The notes beneath the pieces were generated by a model. It was not told where the DNA came from. It saw nothing but the letters and a program-made list of their open reading frames with translations, and did no database searches. DNA of 64,000 nucleotides, from assembly GCA_963826475.1 (NCBI GenBank), contig CAWGXC010000003.1, positions 1,054,001-1,118,000 of the forward strand. The letters are read 5' to 3'. This DNA comes from RHKX01 sp963826475. GTDB lineage: Bacteria > Actinomycetota > Thermoleophilia > Solirubrobacterales > 70-9. This document shows, one piece after another, positions 1-7,824 of the stretch (positions within the stretch are counted from its first letter, which is position 1; each line of letters begins with the position of its first letter). A program made the position numbers and the translations under genes.

Positions 1-632
1 TCGAACTCCTCGTAGGAGAGGTGCGAGAGCAGCGCGTCGGTGAGGGAGTCGATGGCGCTCTGGAGTCGATCGAAGTCCCCCGGGTTGTTGATGTGGTGGA
101 CGAGCGCGCCGTCGACCTCCTCGATCGCATCGTGGATGGCCTGGTGTTCGACGGTGAGGCGGTCGATGACCGGCTCCAGCGCCGGCTCGGCGCTGCGCAG
201 GTGTGGAAAGACGGCGACGTCCTCGAGGTTGTGGTGCTGCGTGACGACGGCGCAGTAGCGCGAACAGAAGGCACCGAGGGTCCAGTCGTTCTGCCTCATC
301 GCCATTCGGTTCAGGGTGCTGCGCGCGTCACCCGCCGACAGCGCCCCGTCGCGCACTTGGGCGACCACCGATCGGAGCTCGGTGAGCTCGCTGCGCAGCC
401 CGTCGTGAACGTCGATCAGATGCTTGCCGACCTGCCGGCCCTGCTCCGAGTACTCGACGTCAGGGCCTGACTCCCGGCGGTGGGGCCGGGCGGACTCGTC
501 CCAGGGCATCGACGCGGTCAGGCGCTCTCCGGAGTCGGGAGTCGGCTGGATCCCCAGGCGCTCGTACTCGCCGTTCGCGTTCGGCTCCGAAGCCGAGTTC
601 AGCTCGCGCCGCCGCTCGTCACTCTCATTCAT
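1..632 (-). CDS. hemerythrin (HHE) domain protein, 3' part beyond window
   Basis: About 210 codons are visible; the C-terminus runs off the left edge. After a polar, disordered-looking N-terminus (residues 1-60) there is an all-helical region with the spaced His/Glu pattern of HHE cation-binding domains: H71 and H76, H133-H134 with E137, H144, H163 and H167, and H204. This family binds a di-iron (or O2/NO) site, so an oxygen- or NO-related role in the cytoplasm is likely. The ATG at 632 lies in an ATGA that overlaps the stop of the GH31 gene by 4 nt, which fixes the start and implies translational coupling. No signal peptide is seen. Confidence 0.8.
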   Translation of the reverse strand, partial: MNESDERRRELNSASEPNANGEYERLGIQPTPDSGERLTASMPWDESARPHRRESGPDVEYSEQGRQVGKHLIDVHDGLRSELTELRSVVAQVRDGALSAGDARSTLNRMAMRQNDWTLGAFCSRYCAVVTQHHNLEDVAVFPHLRSAEPALEPVIDRLTVEHQAIHDAIEEVDGALVHHINNPGDFDRLQSAIDSLTDALLSHLSYEEF

Positions 633-3022
633 CGATTATTCCGTGTCTCAATCGAGGGATCGCGAGCTCCCCATTCCACGCGAACGTGCAGCCTGCGAGA
701 CGTCGGCTGAGCACCTGTCGCGATGATCGCCGTGCGCTTTGACGCGTCGTAGCGCCACCCCTGGGCATGATTGCCACCCACCGTGACCACGCTTGGTCGC
801 GGGACCCCGGCCAGGCGGAGTTCGTAGGTCCGGTGGCGCGGTGCTGAGGGAAAGCCACCGCGAGCCGCCGCGATCCTCACGTCACTCATCCCGGCCGAGC
901 GGCGCTGAGTGATCCGCGTCGTCGTCGACTTTCCTCGCTCATAGGAAAACCCGCGCCCGGAGTCGTCGTAGAGCGTCGTCGCGCCCCTACCCCTCTGGGC
1001 GAAGAGCACGATCGAAGGCGGGGGCCCGTCCGGAGTGCTCGGGAGGTCGGGCTGCATCGGCACGATTCCTCCGGCGCGGACGAAGACGGGCAACCGTGAG
1101 AGCGGCACGTCGAGCCGCTCCGTCCCGGGACCCTCGTGACGCTCGCCGGTGAACCAGTCGATCCACGTCCCAGGCGGGAACCAAACGTCCATCGATGGCG
1201 ACGCGCCGGGCTTCGACACCGGGGCGACGAGCATGTCGCGCCCCAGCGTGTACTGGCTGGGATGCTCGTAGGCCTGGTTGCTGCCGGGCCACTGGAGGTA
1301 CAGGGCACGGGCCATCGGGAGCCCGGTGCGGTGCGCCTCGGCCGCCAGCGTGTAGAGAAACGGTGCAAGCCGGCCGCGGAGGCGGAGAAACCGGCTCGCG
1401 ATGCGGCTGACGGCCTCGGGGTACTCCCAGGGGAGCCGGCGTCCGTGGTTGGAGTGCAGCCGATCGATCGGCTGGAAGGTCCCGAGCTGGATCCAGCGGG
1501 CGTACATATCGGCCGGGAGGAAGGTGCGGCGCTCGGCGGGTACCGAACCCGGATTCCCCCCGCAGCCCTCCGTCTTGGTGGTGCCCTGAAACGTGCCGAT
1601 GTCGTGGCTCACGTAGGGCATGCCGATGCTCCCCGCCGCGGCGGTGAACTCGGAGGCGAACGCGATCAACGGCCACGTGGCGCACGTGTCGCCGGTGAAT
1701 TGGATGGAGTAGCGATGCTCGGCGAGGGCGCCGGTCCCGCCGACCCCGATGCCGCCCCCCTGCCTCGAGCCGCCGATCCGGCTGAACGCGGGCCAGCGGA
1801 TGCCGCGAGCCCGCTGGTTGCGAGCGTAGGCCCGGTTGATCCACGTGTCTGGGGTCAGCCCGGGGGCCTCGGCGCTGCTTCCGTCGCAGCACCAATCGAG
1901 CCACCAGAAGACGGGCCCGTCCTTCTCGAACGGACGATGGAGATCGAAGTAGGCCGCCATCTGCTTCGGGTCGGTCCAGTCGAAGACCATGCATTCGGCG
2001 TTCGGCTCGGCCTGAAACCTCTGGCACCCGGGATCGGGGGTCAGTCCTCCCCCGGCCTCGGCCTGCGCTTCGTCGAAGTGCGGGTCGGCGCTGCTGATCG
2101 AGGGATGGACGTTGAGGCCGACCTCGAGCCCGGCCCCTCGCGCCCAGCTCAAGAACCGCTTCGGGTCGGGGTACAGGTCGCGGTTCCAATCCCAGCCGTT
2201 CCACGAGTAGATGGAGTCGGGGGAACCGACGGCCGCGGCGGCAGCCGCCGCCGCAGCCGGGTCATGAATGCTTTTGTAGTCGGTGTCGATGGAGATCGTG
2301 TCGAGCGGGACGTCCTCGTCTCGGAAGCGGGCCACGAGCCGGTGCCAGTCCCTGGCCCCGTACGGCCACCAGCGGGAGAACCAGACCCCGAACGCCTTGC
2401 GCGGCAGCAGCGGAGCCGGTCCGGTGAGCGCGCGCAGATCCTTCAGGCCGCGCGCGTAGTCGCGGCCGTAGGCGAACAGATAGAGGTCCTGATAGGCGCC
2501 CTCGTGCGCGGGGCGCACGGCGAAGTCGTTTTCGGAGACCAGGGCGGTCTCGGTGTCGTCGAGCATGTACCAACCGGCGCGCGAGAGCACTCCCTCGTGC
2601 AACAGCACCCGTCCGCGCGCAAAATCGAGCGCTCGGCGCCAGCCGCCGAGCGGTGCGGGGTTGGGGCCAGGGCTCGGCTGCAGCGAATCGTCGCCGACGC
2701 GGACGCGGAGGCTGCCGGCGTCGAACGGGCCCGAGTCGCGCCGCCAGCGCAGCGTCAGCCCCGCGGTGCGGATGATCCGCGTGCGCTCGTCATGCTCGGT
2801 CTGAAAACGCGTTCCGCCGTCGCTGAGCCGCCCGTCGGTGGTGAGCGTCCGACGATTCTCGAAGCGCCCGTCGGCCGCATATTCGAGCCGGATCAGCGTC
2901 GGGGTGATGACCTCGAACCGGGTCGCGCCATCGACGACGGGTCCGGTGCGTGCCGATGCCGGCACCGCGGCGAAGAGGGTCGCCGCCGCCACGACGAAGA
3001 TGATTCCCAGAGTGAGGCGCAC
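629..3022 (-). CDS. secreted glycoside hydrolase family 31 (alpha-glucosidase/alpha-xylosidase type)
   Basis: 797 aa with an N-terminal signal peptide (charged MR, hydrophobic stretch to about residue 20, then PASA). GH31 features: an N-terminal beta-sandwich (about 30-200); a TIM barrel with the nucleophile region FWWLDW at about 372-377 (candidate Asp376); FTGDTCATW at about 442-450, whose Asp fits the acid/base position; and SHDIG at about 472. C-terminal beta domains follow YTLAAEAHRTGLPM. The nucleophile motif is WLDW instead of the common WxDMNE, and two cysteines follow it. The enzyme hydrolyses alpha-linked glucosides or xylosides; substrate cannot be assigned. Start is GTG at 3022. 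It is first of a two-gene unit with the hemerythrin gene. Confidence 0.88.
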   Translation of the reverse strand: MRLTLGIIFVVAAATLFAAVPASARTGPVVDGATRFEVITPTLIRLEYAADGRFENRRTLTTDGRLSDGGTRFQTEHDERTRIIRTAGLTLRWRRDSGPFDAGSLRVRVGDDSLQPSPGPNPAPLGGWRRALDFARGRVLLHEGVLSRAGWYMLDDTETALVSENDFAVRPAHEGAYQDLYLFAYGRDYARGLKDLRALTGPAPLLPRKAFGVWFSRWWPYGARDWHRLVARFRDEDVPLDTISIDTDYKSIHDPAAAAAAAAAVGSPDSIYSWNGWDWNRDLYPDPKRFLSWARGAGLEVGLNVHPSISSADPHFDEAQAEAGGGLTPDPGCQRFQAEPNAECMVFDWTDPKQMAAYFDLHRPFEKDGPVFWWLDWCCDGSSAEAPGLTPDTWINRAYARNQRARGIRWPAFSRIGGSRQGGGIGVGGTGALAEHRYSIQFTGDTCATWPLIAFASEFTAAAGSIGMPYVSHDIGTFQGTTKTEGCGGNPGSVPAERRTFLPADMYARWIQLGTFQPIDRLHSNHGRRLPWEYPEAVSRIASRFLRLRGRLAPFLYTLAAEAHRTGLPMARALYLQWPGSNQAYEHPSQYTLGRDMLVAPVSKPGASPSMDVWFPPGTWIDWFTGERHEGPGTERLDVPLSRLPVFVRAGGIVPMQPDLPSTPDGPPPSIVLFAQRGRGATTLYDDSGRGFSYERGKSTTTRITQRRSAGMSDVRIAAARGGFPSAPRHRTYELRLAGVPRPSVVTVGGNHAQGWRYDASKRTAIIATGAQPTSRRLHVRVEWGARDPSIETRNNR

Positions 3023-3079
3023 TGCCGGCGCACTTGTACCTCAGATCGCCACTCGCCGGGTCCGGCGATGGCGCTCAGG

Positions 3080-4300
3080 TCATTCGGCTACGACGCGATA
3101 GGAATGGCCGGCCGCGTCGAGGCGGTCCGCGAGCGCCCGTCCCATCGCCGTTGCGGGCGTGAGCACCCCCGCGCCGTCGGGAAGGTCATCGAGCGCCAGG
3201 CTGAGAGCACTCTGGCCGAGCATCACCGCGGTCGCCTTGTAGCCGGGATCGCCCTTCACCCGGATCTCGCAGCGCAGGCGCTTGCCGGTGCTGGTGGTGG
3301 TGTGAATATCGATGTTGAAGAAGCCGCGTTCGCGGTCCTTCTCGGAGGGTCCCTCGCCGGGGTCGGGGAGCACGCGATCGAGCAGCTGGCGGGCTCCGGG
3401 TGTTGCCAGGCCGGCGAAGACGGCTCCGATGCTGCCCGCCACGCCCGCGGCCTTCGCCACGCCGATCGGTCCGCCGCCGGTGAGCATCAGCTCGCGGTAG
3501 CGAAGGCGGTTCCCATAGGCGTGGTCGGCAAGGGCGTTGCTGCGCCGTACGACGCGGGTGTTGACGCTGCCCATCACGAACGGTGCGAGCCAACCACCGA
3601 GCCGATCGTCGTGGAGGGGCCTCAGCGAGTCGCGCTCGGCGCCGAGATCCGGCTCGGAGTCGCGATCGGGGCTGAGGGCGTAGGGATCCATCAGGATGCG
3701 CCGACTCGACGGGTCCCTCTTCACCGCATCGATGGTCGAGCGCGCGGAGTCGATCGTGCCGCCGCTTGCGCCACCTCGCATCGCCTTGACGACGAAAGAG
3801 GTCTCCTCGAGCTCCCCGTGGCCGCCGGCCTGCGCGGCCTCGTGGAGGAGCAGCGTGCCGATGTCGGAGGGGATCGAGTCGAATCCGCAGGTGTGGACGA
3901 TCCGGGCGCCGCTGGCCCGCGCCGCGGCGTCGGCGACATCGATCGACCAGCGCATGAACAGGACCTCGCCGGTGAGGTCGGCGTAATGCGTCCCCGCGGC
4001 CGCGCAAGCCTCGACCAGCGGCTTGCCGTACTTGACGTACGGGCCGACGGTGGTGGCGACCACTCGTGTGGACTCGGCGAGCGCCCTCACCGCGTCGCGA
4101 TCCTGGCTGTCGACGACGACGAGCGGCCAATCGACTCCGAGCTCGGCCCGGGTGCGCTCGAGCTTGTCGGGCGAGCGTCCACCGAGGGCGACCCTCACAT
4201 CGGGTGGAGCGTGTTCGGCGAGGTAGGCGGACGTCAGCAGGCCGACGAAGCCGGTCGCGCCGAAGATGACGATGTCGTGATCGCGGGCGGAGTCGGGCAT
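3080..4300 (-). CDS. saccharopine dehydrogenase-like / trans-acting enoyl reductase family oxidoreductase
   Basis: 406 aa. The N-terminus has a Rossmann NAD(P) motif, GATGFVG at residues 14-20, followed by LGGRS, typical of the family that includes the mycobacterial trans-acting enoyl reductases and plant/yeast saccharopine-dehydrogenase relatives. TVGPYVKYG and HTCGFDSIPSD are further family signatures. Function is probably reduction of an acyl or lipid-linked intermediate with NAD(P)H, but substrate is not evident; no polyketide synthase or lysine pathway gene is nearby. The ATG at 4300 has no Shine-Dalgarno sequence and sits 6 nt after a -10-like TAGCGT, consistent with a leaderless mRNA. 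Confidence 0.8.
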   Translation of the reverse strand: MPDSARDHDIVIFGATGFVGLLTSAYLAEHAPPDVRVALGGRSPDKLERTRAELGVDWPLVVVDSQDRDAVRALAESTRVVATTVGPYVKYGKPLVEACAAAGTHYADLTGEVLFMRWSIDVADAAARASGARIVHTCGFDSIPSDIGTLLLHEAAQAGGHGELEETSFVVKAMRGGASGGTIDSARSTIDAVKRDPSSRRILMDPYALSPDRDSEPDLGAERDSLRPLHDDRLGGWLAPFVMGSVNTRVVRRSNALADHAYGNRLRYRELMLTGGGPIGVAKAAGVAGSIGAVFAGLATPGARQLLDRVLPDPGEGPSEKDRERGFFNIDIHTTTSTGKRLRCEIRVKGDPGYKATAVMLGQSALSLALDDLPDGAGVLTPATAMGRALADRLDAAGHSYRVVAE

Positions 4301-4306
4301 ACCGTC

Positions 4307-4312
4307 ACGCTA
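4307..4312 (-). promoter_or_regulatory. -10 element, leaderless, for oxidoreductase at 4300
   Basis: TAGCGT on the minus strand, 6 nt before the ATG; no recognisable -35. Confidence 0.4.
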
Positions 4313-4385
4313 TCGCCCGGGCGCGCGTTCGTGGCGGCCACGGGCCCCTCCGGCGCCATCGACGATGCCAATGAGCGCATCCTGG

Positions 4386-6191
4386 TCATCCGCGCGCGCT
4401 CTCCAGGAGCAGGCTCTCGAGCGCCGGATTGTCGATCGCGCCGGCGAGGCTGCGGGCCGCCCCGAGGGCTCCGCGATCCCCGAGCTGCGCCCGATAGGCG
4501 TGAGCCCGGACGGTGAACTCGCGCATGCCGGCTCTCGCGGCGAGTGCCTCGAGGCTCCGGGCAGCGTCGCGCGCGCCCGGATCACCGGTATCGACTGCCA
4601 AGCCCGCGCTCGCGTCGAGGACGTAGCCGTGCATCCACTGATACGGATCGGAGACGCGATTGACCCGTGTCCGCGCATCGGCCAGCCACCGGCGCGCCCT
4701 CTGGAGGTCGCCGAGCCCGACGTGCAGCAGGGCGGTGGCACGGGCGGCGGCGCCTTCCCAGCATGGGTCGGCGAGCGAGCAGCTCAATTTGAAGGCGTGA
4801 TCGAGCCGTTCCTCGGCCTCCCCGTAGCGGCCCTCGCGAATGGCGATCTCGCCCCTCAAGGCCTCGGGCCAGGGGAGAAACGACTGCCAGTGCTCTCGAG
4901 TCGCCAAAGCCAACGAGCGCTCAACCGCCGAGGTCGCCGGCGTGAGCTCGCTTCGAAGCAGGTGCACCCGGCCGATCAGCGACAGCGAGAAGGCCGCCTG
5001 GCGTGCTGCGCCACTGCGCTCGGCCCCTTCGACCGACTCCCAGAGCAGCTGCAGGGCGGCGTCGTAGTGAGCGCGATCGGAGAGCAGCATTCCGCGCAGG
5101 GCGAGCACTCCGGCGCGCTCGCCGTCTCCCTGCGAGAGGCGCAGCGCACGCGCCAGCCACCGGCCCGCCGAGGCGTTGCGCCCCGCCTGCACGTCGACGT
5201 ACCCGAGCTCGCGCAGAGCGGCGACGGCGATCGGCCTCAGGTCAGCGTCCTCAGCGGCGACGAGCGCTTCGTGCAGGATCGCGGACCCCTCCTCGTCGCG
5301 CCCGCGAAGCGCATGGACCAGCGCCGTCCCGAGCTCGGCGAGGCAGGCGGCATGCACGGCGGGATCCTCTGCGGAGGCCGCCTCCGAGCAGGCCAGGCGC
5401 AGGCATTCGATGCCCGGCTCCACCGCCCCGGCATCGATTGCGCTCCGACCCGCCTGGAGCTGATCCCTGGCCAGCTGCGGGTCGCCGACCGCCGCGCGAC
5501 CGAGTCCCGCGCCACCGCCGGCGGCCAGGGCGAGCTCCGGACCGGGCTCGAAACCGAGCTCCCGCCTCAGCAGCGCCAAGCAGGTGCTGAGCTGAGACTC
5601 GGCGGCAGCCGCACCGTCGCTGCTGCGCAGGCAGCGGATCAGTACCTCCTGGCAAGCCTGGTCGAGGGGGTCGATCGCGACGGCACGACGGGCCAGCGCG
5701 GTCGCGTCGAGATGCTCGCCGGACGCACGCGCGGCGAGCGCCGCCTCCCGGAGGGTGGCCTGGCAGGCCCCGCTCAGGTACGAGCGCTGAACCGAGACCC
5801 AGGTATCGAACTCCGGTGCCGAGGCGAACTGCATCCCCTCGAGCAGATCGCCTTCGACCAGCTCGCCGGCGGCGGCGGGAGCCTCCCCTTCGGTCAATGC
5901 CACAGCGTCGATCCAGACCTCGGAGCCGTGGACGAAGGTCAACGGGTCGCCCCGCAGGGACTGCGATCCACCGAGGCAGCGCCGCAGCTCGACCAGGCTC
6001 CAGCGCAGCGTCGCGAGCGGATCGACCGCCTCCGGGAAGAGCAGTTCCGCCAGCCGGGCGCGAGCGGTGTTGCCTTCCCCGAGGGCGAGATAGGCGAGCA
6101 GGCCCCACGCCTTGTTCCCCCGCGGCGGAGGGACCGACGCACCGTCGTGCTCGATCCGGGGTACGCCCAGGAGGTGGATCTTGAGTTTCAA
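4386..6191 (-). CDS. SARP/AfsR-type transcriptional regulator with BTAD domain and TPR-like C-terminus
   Basis: 601 aa. Residues 1-90 form a winged-helix DNA-binding region of the SARP type (begins MKLKIHLLG, with the RGNKAWGLLAYLAL segment). Residues 95-225 are a bacterial transcriptional activator domain ending in LRRELGFEPGPEL. From about 230 to the end there are helical, Ala/Leu-rich tetratricopeptide-like repeats. It lacks the NB-ARC ATPase found in long AfsR proteins. SARP proteins activate secondary metabolism or stress genes in actinobacteria; no biosynthetic cluster adjoins, so its target is unknown. Start is TTG at 6191; a TACGAT at 6203-6208 could be its -10. Confidence 0.8.
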   Translation of the reverse strand: MKLKIHLLGVPRIEHDGASVPPPRGNKAWGLLAYLALGEGNTARARLAELLFPEAVDPLATLRWSLVELRRCLGGSQSLRGDPLTFVHGSEVWIDAVALTEGEAPAAAGELVEGDLLEGMQFASAPEFDTWVSVQRSYLSGACQATLREAALAARASGEHLDATALARRAVAIDPLDQACQEVLIRCLRSSDGAAAAESQLSTCLALLRRELGFEPGPELALAAGGGAGLGRAAVGDPQLARDQLQAGRSAIDAGAVEPGIECLRLACSEAASAEDPAVHAACLAELGTALVHALRGRDEEGSAILHEALVAAEDADLRPIAVAALRELGYVDVQAGRNASAGRWLARALRLSQGDGERAGVLALRGMLLSDRAHYDAALQLLWESVEGAERSGAARQAAFSLSLIGRVHLLRSELTPATSAVERSLALATREHWQSFLPWPEALRGEIAIREGRYGEAEERLDHAFKLSCSLADPCWEGAAARATALLHVGLGDLQRARRWLADARTRVNRVSDPYQWMHGYVLDASAGLAVDTGDPGARDAARSLEALAARAGMREFTVRAHAYRAQLGDRGALGAARSLAGAIDNPALESLLLESARG

Positions 6192-6245
6192 GAGCCCCGC
6201 TGATCGTACCCACGGTTGACGGTGCGCCGGGGGATCCGCCTCGGG

Positions 6246-6479
6246 TCAGCCGGCCGGGGTGGGCTCACCCGCGAGCAGGTCCTGCACGGCCTCCGTGGTC
6301 AGCGCGGCGCCGCCCATCGTCCATGCGCCGCTGTCGACCTCTTCGATCGTCACCATCGTGACGCCGCGGACGGGCTCACCCGCCACGGAGACGAATGCCT
6401 CGGTGATCCCCTGCGCGACCTCGATCTTCTGCGCCGGGGTGAGCACGTCGGCCATGACCTTTGCGTTTACGTACGGCAT
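6246..6479 (-). CDS. 4-oxalocrotonate tautomerase family protein
   Basis: 77 aa. The family hallmark is Pro immediately after the initiator Met (MPYVNAKV), which becomes the catalytic N-terminal base after Met removal. The sequence PAQKIEVAQGITEAFVSVAGEP follows the beta-alpha-beta fold of this small tautomerase superfamily. Such proteins form oligomers and tautomerise or dehalogenate small keto acids. An AAGGAG Shine-Dalgarno 7 nt before the ATG supports the start. No degradation pathway genes are adjacent, so substrate is unknown. Confidence 0.82.
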   Translation of the reverse strand: MPYVNAKVMADVLTPAQKIEVAQGITEAFVSVAGEPVRGVTMVTIEEVDSGAWTMGGAALTTEAVQDLLAGEPTPAG

Positions 6480-6536
6480 CGCAGCTCCTTGGTAGTTGAC
6501 GCGACGATCAAATCCGGCAGGCGTTTGAGCGAGCGT

Positions 6537-6564
6537 TTGACGATCGGGCGCGAACTGTCACACT
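6537..6564 (+). promoter_or_regulatory. promoter of DUF4242 gene
   Basis: TTGACG (6537-6542), 16 nt spacer, CACACT (6559-6564), then 6 nt to the ATG. One of the few start-proximal promoters here with a recognisable -35. Confidence 0.4.
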
Positions 6565-6570
6565 CGTTGC

Positions 6571-6843
6571 ATGCCTCGCTACCTGATCGAGCGTGCCGTC
6601 GGCGACGTCACGCGCGAGCAGCTGGACGAGGTGGTCGAGCGCGCCACCCGGGTCCGCGAGGAGAGCTTTCCCGACATCGGCTGGCTGCACACCCACGTAG
6701 TTCGCACCGCCGAGGGTCTGACGGCCTATTGCGTCTACGAGGCCGCAGATCCCGATCGCATCTGCGAGCACGCGGAGGCGATCGGACTCCCGGCTCAGGC
6801 CATCCACGAGATCGAGACGGAGCTGTCCCCCTCGGGAACTTGA
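6571..6843 (+). CDS. DUF4242 family small protein
   Basis: 90 aa. Starts MPRYLIERAVGDV and contains GWLHTHVVRTAEGLTAYCVYEAADP, matching the DUF4242 family (ferredoxin-like fold; some members are described as nickel-binding). No signal peptide or membrane segment. The gene is divergent from the tautomerase gene and convergent with the DUF1206 gene. Function unknown. Confidence 0.7.
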   Translation: MPRYLIERAVGDVTREQLDEVVERATRVREESFPDIGWLHTHVVRTAEGLTAYCVYEAADPDRICEHAEAIGLPAQAIHEIETELSPSGT

Positions 6844-6913
6844 TCAGCCGCTCGATCGCTGCCGAAGGTCAGCTCATCGGCGGTGACGGGCACGGCGAGG
6901 CGTACCCGCGACT

Positions 6914-7744
6914 TCAGATCTTTCGATAGCGGGCGTCGGCGAGCGCGTACAGGCCGAAGGCAACCAGCCCGGCCGCGACGATGCCGAGCAGCCACGGGCC
7001 ATAGTCGGCGTGTGCGAGCTTGCTGAGCGCGGCGTCGAGAGAGACCGCCGCCTTCGGGTTGTAGTCGACCGCCGCCTTGATGAGCAGGTAGCCCATCAGC
7101 GCGAAGACGACCCCCCGCGCGAGATGCCCGGCGACGCCGAAGGTCGTGAAGGCGCTCTCGATCCTCGGGCTCATCCTCTCGGTCTTCGACTTCTCGAGGA
7201 ACTTCTTCTTGATCCCCTTGTAGCCCTGTTCGACCCCGACCCCGATGACGATCGCTCCGGCGATGCCGACGATCCAGGTTCCACCCGTCCAGCCGAGGAC
7301 GCCGCCCGTCGTCTGGGACCCACCGCCGCTCGAGCTCGAGCTCGTCAGGATCGAGATTGCGGTTCCGCAGAGGATTCCGTAGGAGATCCCGCTGACCGCA
7401 CCGCCCACGCGATCGAAAGCACTGTCGTCTCCCGACTCGGGACCGTGCCCGATCCCCGCGCGGATCAACCTCCACGTCGCGTATCCGGCGAGGCCGAAAG
7501 CGGTTGCGATCAGCAGCCACTTGCCGAAGGGTTCCTGCGCCAGCTGCTTGAGAGCGCCCTGCTGGTTGGTGGTGCTGCCGCTCGACTCGGGAAGGGCGAG
7601 CTTGAGCGCGAGGATGCCGATGATCAGATAGATCGCGGCGCGGGCGACGAGGCCGGCGCGGGCGAACCATTCGAACCCGCGACTCTGCGCAACGCTCTCT
7701 CCCTGGGCCTGGGCGGTGCGGACGGATTTGGGATTGGTGTTCAT
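6914..7744 (-). CDS. DUF1206 family membrane protein
   Basis: 276 aa from the ATG at 7744, chosen over an upstream in-frame ATG at 7858 because a GAGAAGGA Shine-Dalgarno lies just before it. After a short polar N-terminus there are six predicted membrane segments in three pairs, each beginning with a related pattern (FARAGLVARAAIYLIIGIL, DRVGGAVSGISYGIL, FGVAGHLARGVVFALMGYLL). That internal threefold repeat is characteristic of DUF1206 integral membrane proteins. Function is not established. Confidence 0.8.
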   Translation of the reverse strand: MNTNPKSVRTAQAQGESVAQSRGFEWFARAGLVARAAIYLIIGILALKLALPESSGSTTNQQGALKQLAQEPFGKWLLIATAFGLAGYATWRLIRAGIGHGPESGDDSAFDRVGGAVSGISYGILCGTAISILTSSSSSGGGSQTTGGVLGWTGGTWIVGIAGAIVIGVGVEQGYKGIKKKFLEKSKTERMSPRIESAFTTFGVAGHLARGVVFALMGYLLIKAAVDYNPKAAVSLDAALSKLAHADYGPWLLGIVAAGLVAFGLYALADARYRKI

Positions 7745-7824
7745 CGATCCTTCTCTTCGTTTATGGCGCCGCAACCAACCCGTCGCCTTGACGATGGGCA
7801 CCTCGATCAGGCAGGTTGACGCAA

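Noticed and set aside
1136..4516. Long plus-strand open frame (1126 codons) opposite GH31 and the oxidoreductase
   Set aside because: It is antisense to two clear genes, has no recognisable domain, and its composition (Arg/Gly/Ala/Pro) is that of a high-GC shadow frame.
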